From positions 46,632 to 110,631 of the forward strand of contig JAHQIY010000054.1 of assembly GCA_019054805.1 (NCBI GenBank): a stretch of 64,000 bases of DNA, in the 5' to 3' direction. Both the position numbers and the translations under genes were made by a program. This document shows, piece after piece, positions 9,908 through 18,677 of the stretch (position 1 is the first letter of the stretch; each line of letters opens with the position of its first letter). This DNA is from Brachionus manjavacas (lineage: Eukaryota; Rotifera; Eurotatoria; Ploima; Brachionidae). The notes below the pieces were generated by a model that was not told where the DNA came from, searched no databases, and worked only from the letters and a program-made list of their open reading frames with translations.

Positions 9908-11623
9908 ATGTTGTTGTGTACTAACAAACTGTTGCAAATATTAGTTACAATTAGTGTAATGTCTCCAAACGTAAATGCACACATTTTCGTTTTTGAAGAG
10001 CCATCAAATTGGGAGATTATAAGCAAACTCATAATGGAAGGTGCATTGTTTGTCCGAGATATTTCGTTTCAATTCGTCAAATGGATGATTTACAAACGAA
10101 CAATGGAAACACTTGTAACAACCTTATTAATAGTAATAGTAATACTGATTCGATATCAGTTAAAGGCAGGGAGGCACTCCACGCAGAAATCGAGTTCAGC
10201 ATCGACCACCAATGTTAATTTGTATAACACATTACAATTGGACGCCCAAGATCATTTACAACCAGACAACGGAGGAATTATATATCCGAATCTAGTTCAA
10301 ATAAACAAAATTCATGTTTTAAACGAAACAATGAATCTTTCAAACTGGATTGCAATGTTAGAATTTTGTATAAAAGATAGACATAAGAAAGATTGGGTCG
10401 GTACTGCTATAACATATATTTATTCAAACATTATGTCAAAAATAAAAGACCTTCAGAGCCTAATCAAAGACGAGAATGGTTTCGAACGCTTAAAAAACGA
10501 GTTAAAACATATATTGGATAACCAAACAAAGTCAGAAATTAATTCAGACAACTTAAGCGACTTCAAAAATTTTTTCGAAATTAAACAAAAAATTAATCAA
10601 ACCCTAGAACAATATGCAGAATATTTAAAAATGACGATTGAAAAATTGTTCCCACAAGTTGAATTTGAAAAACTGGAAAAAATTATCAAACGAAAGTATG
10701 TCGAAGGACTTTTCAACAAAAGACTACAAGAAAAATGTAGAGAAAAACTTTCTAGAACAAATCGAAACAACGAACAGTTTAGTTTCAAACAATTGGTAGA
10801 ATATTCGATAAACAAATTCAATGGATATGGTATTGGTATCGAGTCGGAGTCAGACATTGGCAATCAAACCGCAGTGAGAATGAGTACAAACAATCAAAAT
10901 CCAAGTCAAACGAATTTTTCTAATTTAAACAATCGGTATTATAGACGCGACAGTCAACCGTATTACCATAAATACAACACGAGATACCAAGAAAAAATAA
11001 AACTAGCAACTGAAGCAAACGCAGCCGATTTACGACTGAAAAATGATAGAATAATCGGTAATGCAATTTTCAACAAAACTTTGGTTAGTTATTTATTCGA
11101 CACTGGAGCAGATAAAACGATTATCAATCACAAACTGTATCAAAAAATCATACGGGAGGATTCAAGCACTAAACTCGTCGAATTCAAAGGATACAAATTG
11201 AAATCGTGTAGCTCTGAGTTGAAAATCTGTGGTCAAATAAATTTAAACAATTATCAAGTAACTGCAAACCAAAACGAAACTTTTAAAAATGTCTCAATTT
11301 TGGTGACAAACCACAATTCAGTGCATGATTGTCTTCTTGGGAGAGATATTTTAAACCATGTAAATATTCCACTTCTAAACACAAGAGTTATTAAAACGAA
11401 AGTTGACGAATTTAGCAAGTTGATAAAACAAAAATTTCATAACAATTCAGAAATAAATTATGCTAAGGACATTAACAAAGAAAGTGGTCAAAAAAATTTT
11501 AAGCAAGGATTTACAAACAAACGGGTTAATCCAAAGATTAAAATAAATGGAAATGATAATGAAGATTTAAAAAATCGATTTGAAAAATTATTCGTGCGTA
11601 ACAAACAAAAAACAATCGGTTGA
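9908..11623 (+). CDS. gag: Gag-protease ORF of element 2 (copy A)
   Basis: 571 codons open from ATG 9908, the first ATG after the primer site. The N-terminus is unusual: a signal-like hydrophobic stretch (residues about 5-22) and a second strongly hydrophobic segment (about 67-82, TLLIVIVILI), then a hydrophilic linker. The middle resembles a helical Gag capsid (about residues 135-300). No zinc knuckle is seen. A retropepsin follows with LFDTGADKT (about 11095) and LLGRDIL (about 11335). The ORF ends early through an extra A in a homopolymer near 11607 relative to copy B. A further 1-nt difference near 11766 breaks the link to RT. Comparison with copy B shows mostly silent changes in this frame, which supports it over the overlapping frame at 10009-10218. 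Confidence 0.8.
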   Translation: MLLCTNKLLQILVTISVMSPNVNAHIFVFEEPSNWEIISKLIMEGALFVRDISFQFVKWMIYKRTMETLVTTLLIVIVILIRYQLKAGRHSTQKSSSASTTNVNLYNTLQLDAQDHLQPDNGGIIYPNLVQINKIHVLNETMNLSNWIAMLEFCIKDRHKKDWVGTAITYIYSNIMSKIKDLQSLIKDENGFERLKNELKHILDNQTKSEINSDNLSDFKNFFEIKQKINQTLEQYAEYLKMTIEKLFPQVEFEKLEKIIKRKYVEGLFNKRLQEKCREKLSRTNRNNEQFSFKQLVEYSINKFNGYGIGIESESDIGNQTAVRMSTNNQNPSQTNFSNLNNRYYRRDSQPYYHKYNTRYQEKIKLATEANAADLRLKNDRIIGNAIFNKTLVSYLFDTGADKTIINHKLYQKIIREDSSTKLVEFKGYKLKSCSSELKICGQINLNNYQVTANQNETFKNVSILVTNHNSVHDCLLGRDILNHVNIPLLNTRVIKTKVDEFSKLIKQKFHNNSEINYAKDINKESGQKNFKQGFTNKRVNPKIKINGNDNEDLKNRFEKLFVRNKQKTIG

Positions 11624-14600
11624 TCAATTCCGAACCAATGAATCAAGCAAAGGGCAAAAAACCAATACAATTCTAGAAATAACTGATAAAAAAGTTAGGT
11701 TCGAAAATCCAGTGTCTACTAGTGATGATGTTAAGAAGGTCCGTCAGGAAATTCTGAATCAATTAAAACAATTTCGGCCCAGTCAGTAATCGATTTAACA
11801 CCGAGCGAAAACAAAAATTTTGCTTTCAAAATTGAACTGTCAAACAGAGACCAAGAACCCATTGCTACAAAATGTAGACCATTACCTTACAATGTAAAGG
11901 ATAAAGTTAAACAAGAACTAGACAAACAATTGAAAGCTGGAATAATTCGAAAAAGTAAAAGTGAATGGTGCTCTGCTCTTAGAGTTGTTGACAAACCTGA
12001 CGGTTCAATCCGGCTAACAATAGATTATAAACCATTGAATAAGGTCATTAGAGGAGACAGTTACCCGCTACCATCTATTCAAGACCTATACAACAAACTG
12101 TCTGGTGCTGATACATTCACTAAAATTGACATGAAGTCAGCATATCATCTACCTGTCCACGAGGATTCGATAAAATACACCGCCTTTATATGTGAATTCG
12201 GTTTGTATGAATATTTATCGATGCCTATGGGTATAAAAACCGCACCATCCTGGTTTCAGCGATTCATCGAAATGGCTTTAGATAAATTTATTAGACAAGA
12301 TTTGATGCGTGTCTATTTGGATAATCTGATTATTTTTTCAAATTGTCAAACTCTTGGCTTCAACTCTCACAAACAAATAGTATTAGAGATAATAGATACT
12401 TTACGCAAACGAAACTTGAAAATTTCATTCGAAAAATGTGAACCCGTTGTCAATGAAATACAACTCCTTGGAAACGTAATTTCTAAGAATCAAATAAAAC
12501 CAAACCCAGAAAGAGCAAGTTGTTTAATGAAAAAAAACAAACCAAAAAACGTCCAAGAGCTTCAATGTTGGCTAGGTATTTCAAATCAGTATAGAAAATT
12601 TATTGAAAATTATGCGGAAGTTGCAAAACCTTTATATGATTTAATGGATTAAAAAAACGTTCCAGACAACTGTCGTAAGCGAAACGGAGCTGTTAATGGG
12701 AGAAAAGTTCTTTTAACATGGAATGACTCAGCTCAAACAAATTTTGAAAACTTAAAACAAACGTTGTGTAGCAACTTAGTGTTGGCGTTACCCGATTTCA
12801 ACAAACCGTTCAATGTATCGACTGATGCAAGTGAATATGGCTATGGTGCTGTATTGGAGCAGCAACAAGATGATGGTAGTGCCCGACCGATCGCATATTT
12901 TTCAAAGAATTATACGTCGGCCCAAAGAAATTATTCGACGCCCGAAAAAGAACTACTGGCTCTAGTTATGGCTATCGAATATTTCCACCAATATCTATAT
13001 GGTAAACCATTTCTCATCAAAACAGTCCACCTACCACTCACTTGGATACAAACAAAGAAAAACACTCACGCAAGATTAGAACGCTGGTTATTACGGCTGA
13101 GTATTTACGATTTCGAAATATTTCATGTGCCTGGTAAAGAAAACATTGTGGCAGACAATTTCTCAAGATTGCCAGATGAAAACGAAGTAAACACTGATCA
13201 ATACGCTGATTATTTTGACACACTTGTTGCCGAAATTTTCGAAGAAAAAAGTGATGATAACGTCACTCTAGTAAATAAAAAATCAATTGAAATTAACGAG
13301 ATTACAGACTCGATCGAAACAATTTCATTTATTGATGAACAAACGCAAGATGCCGACATTGTGTGGATTTTAAATTTAATTAAACAAAATCCAGATACAA
13401 AACCAGAAGTAAAAATATTCGAAAATACAATGCAGAGACTTTTTATAGAGAATATGGCAATTTACGTTTAGTAGAAAATGTATTGTATCGTACGGTTAAG
13501 TGCAAAGATGGATCAAACGTTAACCAGTTTGTATTACCCAAACAAATTCAAGATAGAGTTATTAAACATATGCATGAAACAATTTATAATGGACATCTTG
13601 GGAGGAGAAAAACAATCGAAAAAAATTACAAGTCAATTTTAAAGACCATATTTACAAACAGCTGTTAAAAAAATTTTACGTGAATGTGAAGTTTGTCAAA
13701 AAGTTAAAGGCATCAAATCAAACAGAAATGCTGAACTTATTTACCTAAAACCATCATATGTAAACGAATTAATAACGACAGATTTTGCAGATAAATATTT
13801 TCAAATTATCATTGACCATTGTTCAAAAGTAGCAAAATTTTGTCCAACGAAAAACACTCAAGCTGAAACAGCTGCAGACAATGTAGTTGACAAATGGTGC
13901 TGTACTTATGGTATTCCAGATGGCATTCTCTCCGATCAAGGAACACAATTTCAATCTAAACTGTTAGATTTAGTCTACGATCATCTTGATATTAAACGTC
14001 TTAAAACAACACCCTATCACCCACAATGTGACGGTCAAAGTGAGGTGACTGTTAAACTCCTAAAAAAACATGATCAAATGTTACATAGATGAAGACCAAG
14101 AAAATTGGGATTTAAACTTTGAAAAATATGCTTTTGCATATAATTCATCTGTGCATAGTACAACAAATCAAACACCGTTTACAATGATGTTTGGTAGAGA
14201 ACCTCGTCTACCAATTGATGTTCTAATTCCAAACTTAAAAGAATTAAATCGAAAACAAATACTCGAAAGTCAAACAATTAAATCAAACAAATTTGGCGAA
14301 GTAGAAATTTTAGCTGACTATGAGCCAAATCCAAAAGATATACCAGAAAATGCTAAAATTTACATAAACAATTTAAAGAAAACCTTACTAACGTCATTAC
14401 AAATCGCTCTCAAAAATCGTGATATAAACATGCATAAAGCAAAGTGGAATCACGATAGAAAAATAAAAAATTTAATTACAAAATTGGCGACCTTGTTTTA
14501 GCAGACCATCCTAAACTCAAAAAGGATTATCGCAAGGTATTGCACGGAAGTATTATGGTCCATTCGAAATTGTCGGAGTAAACCCGAATGGTGTTGATTA

Positions 14601-14889
14601 TTTCATTAAACTTGCTGGATCAAAACGAGCAAAAGTCAAACAAATTCATAAAACAAGATTAAAAATATATTATTATAACCAACCAGATTTTGGCCCACTG
14701 AAAAATGAAAAAGATGAAATAGATATTACAAGCAAATCCATGTTAAAAGGTGAAAAAATTAAATCGTCAAAAAAACAAAAAAATAAGAATAAAACACCTG
14801 AATCATCATCAAGTGAAAATGAAGCGGAGTGGAATGAGAGCGATGAGGAAACGATGTTAAAAATCAAACAAAAGTTGAACAATCATATG

Positions 14890-14895
<6 letters not shown>
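11624..14895 (+). pseudogene. pol: pol of element 2 (copy A): RT, RNase H, integrase
   Basis: RT from about 11850: EWCSALRVVDKPDGSIRL, then the palm motif KIDMKSAYH. The catalytic box at 12314-12325 reads YLDN, so the second catalytic Asp is Asn. An in-frame TAA at 12650-12652 separates RT from RNase H. RNase H has STDASEYGYGAV, but the usual TDH is TVH at 13022-13030, losing another catalytic Asp. Integrase has an HHCC finger (about 13570-13700) and D, D-35-E residues, but a short gap after the first Asp (TDFADKYF) where the family has about ten more residues. The C-terminus is Lys/Glu-rich and ends just before the poly(A) tract. There is no chromodomain. Frames break near 13470, 13620, 13670, 14065 and 14500. 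The element cannot be autonomous. Confidence 0.88.

Positions 14896-14921
<26 letters not shown>
14894..14921 (+). repeat. Internal poly(A) tract of element 2 (copy A)
   Basis: Twenty-eight A starting inside the TAA that ends the preceding ORF; 21 A in copy B. It occupies the same relative place as the tract in element 1. Confidence 0.97.
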
Positions 14922-14923
<2 letters not shown>

Positions 14924-15184
14924 ATAATATATGTTAGACAAATAATCTTAAAATTTTTCTATAAAAATAACCCTTTCAGGCTTAAATTTAAAAATTTACT
15001 ATAAGACAATGCTTTAAACGATGCAAAGTACAAATTTCAAATTAATTTTCAACATTTATTTAACAAGCAATATGTTTCAAAAAGAATAAAATTTGAAAAT
15101 TTTCAAATTAAATTCATTTCATGTAAACGAGTCTAATAAACCTAAAAATTTTTTTTCAAACAACAGACAATCAAAGAAGCAAAA
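14922..15184 (+). other. Non-coding stretch between poly(A) and RRM ORF
   Basis: AT-rich, with no ORF. By position it is a leader for the cargo ORF. No promoter can be called with confidence. Confidence 0.4.
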
Positions 15185-15969
15185 ATGTTGGGAAACGACG
15201 CCGATTTCGATCTGTACCTACAAAATGTGAGCAAAAATGCCGATCCGGTCCAAACATCGATCGATTTGTACCACGAAATAAATAAATTCCTCCAAATATT
15301 GGTGGTAGTCAACGATACGGCGAAATTAGCTAAGTGATCATTCCGCGAAACAAAAATCCAAACAGGTCGGATTACATAGCTTTCGTGTCTTTTGAAAGAA
15401 CAGTAGTCCACGAAGAAGTCGCCAAGGTCCTCAAAAATTTCCACTTTAACAATGTGAAGATTTCGATACGAGTCAATGACAAACCAACGTCCAACGCCCA
15501 ACGTCGAGAGAACAAAATCAAATTTAAAACAGAGCTAGACGGGCGTTCAAAGATCAAGAGGGACTCAGCAAATAAACGCAAACGAGTCGACTCTTCACCT
15601 AGAGAAGTTGAATCTCGTCCAAAATCTTCCAAAACAGCGGAAGCAAACGTGGAGGAATCTTGTGACTCTTTCGAAAGCGTCGTCCTCATCAAGGAGGAGT
15701 CAAGTGAGGAAACACAAACGTCCACAAATGAACAAACGATAGTGAAGCTTACTCAAGCTGTGGAAAAACCTCAAACAAGAACTATTTGAGATAAGAAAAG
15801 AGAATGCCAACTAGCGATCCAGTCGGCATTAAAACAAGTGAAGATCGAAACACTGGAAGAGTCGAGACAAACACTTCTTAGAGAGAGGGAAGAGGCAGCT
15901 GAGTTAGCAAGCAAATTACAAGCTCTGTATAACAAAAGGGAAACATCAAACGAAGGCCCACAAAAATAG
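15185..15969 (+). pseudogene. RRM plus coiled-coil cargo ORF of element 2 (copy A)
   Basis: Starts at ATG 15185. An RNA-recognition motif can be followed in order: RNP2-like LYLQNV (15211-15228), a helix, a beta strand, RNP1-like YIAFVSF (15373-15393), a second helix (HEEVAKVLKNF) and a last strand (VKISIRV). A basic Ser/Lys-rich linker and an acidic segment follow, then a Glu/Lys/Leu coiled coil to the stop at 15967-15969. Two frame breaks are visible. One base appears missing at 15333-15335, the same in both copies. One A is missing near 15798 in this copy only; copy B keeps the frame there. Family knowledge: RRMs bind single-stranded RNA. A role in packaging or RNA binding for the element is inference. 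Confidence 0.7.
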
Positions 15970-16136
15970 TAAATTTCACTTTCAAACTTTTGTACTAAAA
16001 ACTAAACTACATTGTTAATTTTGTAAATTTCGTTTAAATTTAATTGCATCAAAACATTAATTTTTTTTTTTAAATTGTTAAATTTAATTAAACTTTAATT
16101 TTTGTTAACTTTACTAAAATCAGGTATCCAAATTCT

Positions 16137-16151
16137 TCTGGGGGGAAGGTA
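16137..16151 (+). promoter_or_regulatory. Polypurine tract of element 2 (copy A)
   Basis: TCTGGGGGGAAGGTA directly precedes the 3' LTR. The equivalent in copy B is at 29349-29363. Confidence 0.75.
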
Positions 16152-16398
16152 TGTTGTAGTTTTATACACAACTTCACAAAAAGAGTAATATTCACTAGTC
16201 CCTCACGCAAGTGAAGGTCTAGAAAATATTACACTATAAATGCAACCCATTATATTTTTTTATCAAATACCACCACTCTTTTCTATAACCACGTTTCGTT
16301 TAATAAACAAGGCCTGAAGGCCCAACAACAAACAATTCTTTTAATTAAAGAACCCCTAAACCTTAGGTAGAAAATAAATACGAGTTAAAACCTCAACA
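16152..16398 (+). repeat. 3' LTR of element 2 (copy A)
   Basis: TG...CA copy of the 5' LTR with about 8 substitutions, followed by the ATAA target duplication. Confidence 0.93.
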
Positions 16399-16739
16399 AT
16401 AAAATCAGTTTTAAAAACTGTCACTAAAAACTCGATATGTCATCTTTTTCAAAAATTCTAAGGAGGAAATTTAAAACTTCTTGAAGGATAACAGGCTATA
16501 TATGAATGCAATAATTTTTTTCGAGCTTTTAAAAATTTTTTGGTTCGCAAAGACTAAAAATTCCTGAAATTTATTTACATTCTCCTGATGTTTATGTTTT
16601 ACAATACACATTTTTTTTTAAACAAGACAAATACCATCTTTGGGTTTGATGAGAGATCAAGCCCATAAACAAAGCAAGTTTAAAACATGATTAAATAAAA
16701 GCTAAAAAAAAGTTAAATGTGTATTTTTATTAATTGAAA
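16399..16739 (-). other. Spacer with a possible minus-strand exon relic
   Basis: On the minus strand an acceptor-like ATAAATTTCAG is followed by a coding-like stretch (EFLVFANQKIFKSSKK, about 16480-16565) that meets a TAA. It could be the 3' untranslated region of the SPPL3-like gene or a remnant of another gene. It is also present in copy B (29611-29952). Confidence 0.3.
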
Positions 16740-17974
16740 TTATTCAAATATTTTTTTGAAAATGAAACTTAATTCTTTTGAAATAATTGATTTAAAACAA
16801 AATTGAAATAATAATTGAAGGAATTATAAACAATAATCCTGCTTGTGCTCTTTTTGTTTCTTCAGTTATTTTAAATGAAAGACATAATCCTAGGATATAT
16901 CCAATTAAACTTACCGAAAAATAAGAAAAAGATATTTCCCTTTAAAAACGGAGCTTATTCTTTCTCCTCTTAATTGGTCTAATTTATTATCAAATTTTTT
17001 ACAAAATTTAATAAATAATATAGGAACCAAAATATCACCGACTCCTATTAAAAGATATTCAGAATTTACATATTTTGGGATTATTAATTTTCCTGGAACA
17101 GACAATTTCAATTTTCCAATTTTTTTAATATTTAAAAATGAGCTTATATCAAAGTGTTGCCTTAAAATCTTTTCCATTACATTTTCTGAAAAAAAAATTT
17201 CAGAAAAATTGACCCAAAAAACATCGAATACAAAAAAAAATAATAAAAGGATTGAAAATGACTTTTGACATTTTATCTCGATTTTTTTCAAAATGACGAT
17301 ACAACAAACAATTTGTAATGCTAAAAAAAAGTATTTAACTTTTAATTAAAATCAATTAAAATTATTTACAATTAAATAAAACCCAGTTGTCAGTTATTAT
17401 CCAAGTAAATATCAACATAATAGTTAAGATTTTTATAAATATTTCATAATGAGAACTAAAAAATAAATTATCATAAAATTTAAGATAAAAAGATTATTTG
17501 GTAATTACTTATTTTCCGTTGCGAATAATTTCTTTAAAAAGTATGCTTGGACTTCAATAACTATTACATATGAAACACCTAGAAAAAAATTAACATTAAT
17601 TAGACAAATAGAAAAAATTGTAAAAATTTCAAAGATAATCAAATAAATTTATTTTTTATTTTAATTAAATGTGATCAATTATTTTGATCTGACATTTAAT
17701 TAATAAAAGACAGCGTTTTATTTTTAATAAGAGATTTTTTTATAAATCGTGTGCGAAACTAAAAGAATAAACAAAAAGATTAAATTTTGAATTTTAAAAT
17801 GTTCAAAAAATTTTCATTACCGATAAACATTAGGATATTGATTCCTGTTGAGACCATTTTGAAAAAATAAGATCCTAAAATGAACAATGAAAGGATGATT
17901 GGAATTAAAAATGCTTCTTTTGTGTCGATAACAAAATTATCAAATTGCACATCGTTGTCCGTATTTTGGAGCAT
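16740..17974 (-). CDS. SPPL3-like intramembrane aspartyl protease (copy A)
   Basis: Signal-peptide-peptidase-like polytopic protease. Four exons read on the minus strand: 17974-17821, 17578-17509, 17455-17370 and 17320-16740, all with GT-AG introns (242, 53 and 49 bp) and matching phases. Family signatures in order: PII block after a short N-terminus; TWIITDNWVLFN; FFFVFDVFWV, where the YD catalytic motif is FD; SVPGKLIIP; GVGD (the GxGD catalytic motif); SVSLIGYILGL; and QAGLLFIIP, where PAL is AGL. The Ser-x-Pro-Gly-Lys-Leu block and the order point to the SPPL3 branch. The first membrane segment seems missing and may lie in an unseen upstream exon. Copy A has two offsetting 1-nt homopolymer changes in the last exon (near 16795 and 16925); copy B is intact. 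The FD and AGL changes question whether it is active. Confidence 0.85.
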
Positions 17975-18259
17975 ATTTTTAAAAATTTTCTACAACCCTA
18001 TTCTGAAAAATTAGAAATCATTTTTTTACGAAATAATTCACTGGGAACAGTTTAAAAAGATTTTTATTTTTCTATAATTTAGTATGAAAATTGAAAACTT
18101 AAATTTAAAATTATTTTCTATGAATCCTAAAAATGTTTTTGATTTTAAATTTAAGGATTCCAATTTTTAGAATAAATCACTTTAAGTAAAAAAAAATTTT
18201 CGAATATTTGAAGTTTCGGAATCTATGAATTTTAAGGATTAATATATTTTCTTTTTCAG
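17975..18259. other. Intergenic AT-rich spacer between divergent SPPL3 exon copies
   Basis: No confident coding sequence. Short inverted matches such as TTAAGGATT occur. An acceptor-like TTTTTCAG on the minus strand near 18005 could precede a missed first exon of the SPPL3-like gene. Confidence 0.35.
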
Positions 18260-18328
18260 GTGTTTCATTTGTCATAGTTACCGAATTCCAAACATAAATT
18301 TTCAAAAAATCTCTGTAACGAAATATAA
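18260..18328 (+). pseudogene. Inverted decayed copy of SPPL3-like exon 2 (copy A)
   Basis: Flanked by TTTTTCAG and GTAATT splice-like signals, this 69-nt block aligns on the plus strand with minus-strand exon 2 at 17578-17509. GTGTTTCAT and GTCATAGTTA correspond, and it has the same donor. Two stop codons interrupt the frame. It shows a former inverted duplicate of the SPPL3-like gene. Confidence 0.7.
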
Positions 18329-18379
18329 GTAATTAATGCTTCGTTGTGTATTGGTAATTAACCGGAGAATTTCATTGTT

Positions 18380-18547
18380 TCCACGCTCACTCCGATTCCA
18401 AAAAAAGGTTTTTCAAAAGATCCAAATGATTTTCATCCCAGCTCAATAACGTAAGCTACAGTGTTCGAAGCACTGTTCCAAAAAAAAATGGATTACCTAT
18501 TAAGCCAAATTCATGTTAATAGATTTGCTTACACTAGCAAAGAATGA
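18380..18547 (+). mobile_element. Non-LTR retrotransposon RT remnant (copy A)
   Basis: Reads LTPIPKKGFSKDPNDFHP and then FEALFQKKMDYLLSQ with two stops. This is the typical finger-region motif of non-LTR (LINE) reverse transcriptases. No RT palm or tail is present. Confidence 0.7.
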
Positions 18548-18619
18548 ACCCAAGTGGAGAGGCCATGGCCTCATGTGGTCTCGATAGTTCGCTGGCTGAA
18601 ATAGAATGTGACTAAGTCT

Positions 18620-18643
18620 ATGAGTGTTATATATACACTCATG
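18620..18643 (+). repeat. Short palindrome upstream of the DUF268 gene (copy A)
   Basis: Arms ATGAGTGT and ACACTCAT around a TATATAT core. It might act as a promoter-proximal hairpin or be the edge of an old insertion. Confidence 0.4.
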
Positions 18644-18677
18644 GACTGTTTATTTTAACAAATATAAAATAATTTTT

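Larger units (their letters stand above)
9626..16398 (+). mobile_element. Element 2 copy A: Ty3/gypsy LTR retrotransposon with RRM cargo ORF
   Basis: 247-bp LTRs (TGTTGT...CAACA) flank Gag-protease, RT, RNase H, integrase and an extra ORF after a poly(A) tract. The target duplication ATAA lies at 9622-9625 and 16399-16402. The LTRs differ at about 8 of 247 positions, so the insertion is older than element 1 and older than the A/B duplication, since both copies share the LTR differences. There is no chromodomain and no Env. The RT and RNase H active sites are mutated. Confidence 0.92.

Noticed and set aside
10009..10218. Overlapping ORF inside element 2 gag
   Set aside because: It starts at a non-ATG codon, and A/B substitutions change amino acids here but are mainly silent in the 9908 frame.
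15142..15725. Minus-strand ORFs opposite the RRM ORF (and 26495-27436 in copy B)
   Set aside because: Antisense shadows of the RRM/coiled-coil sequence.
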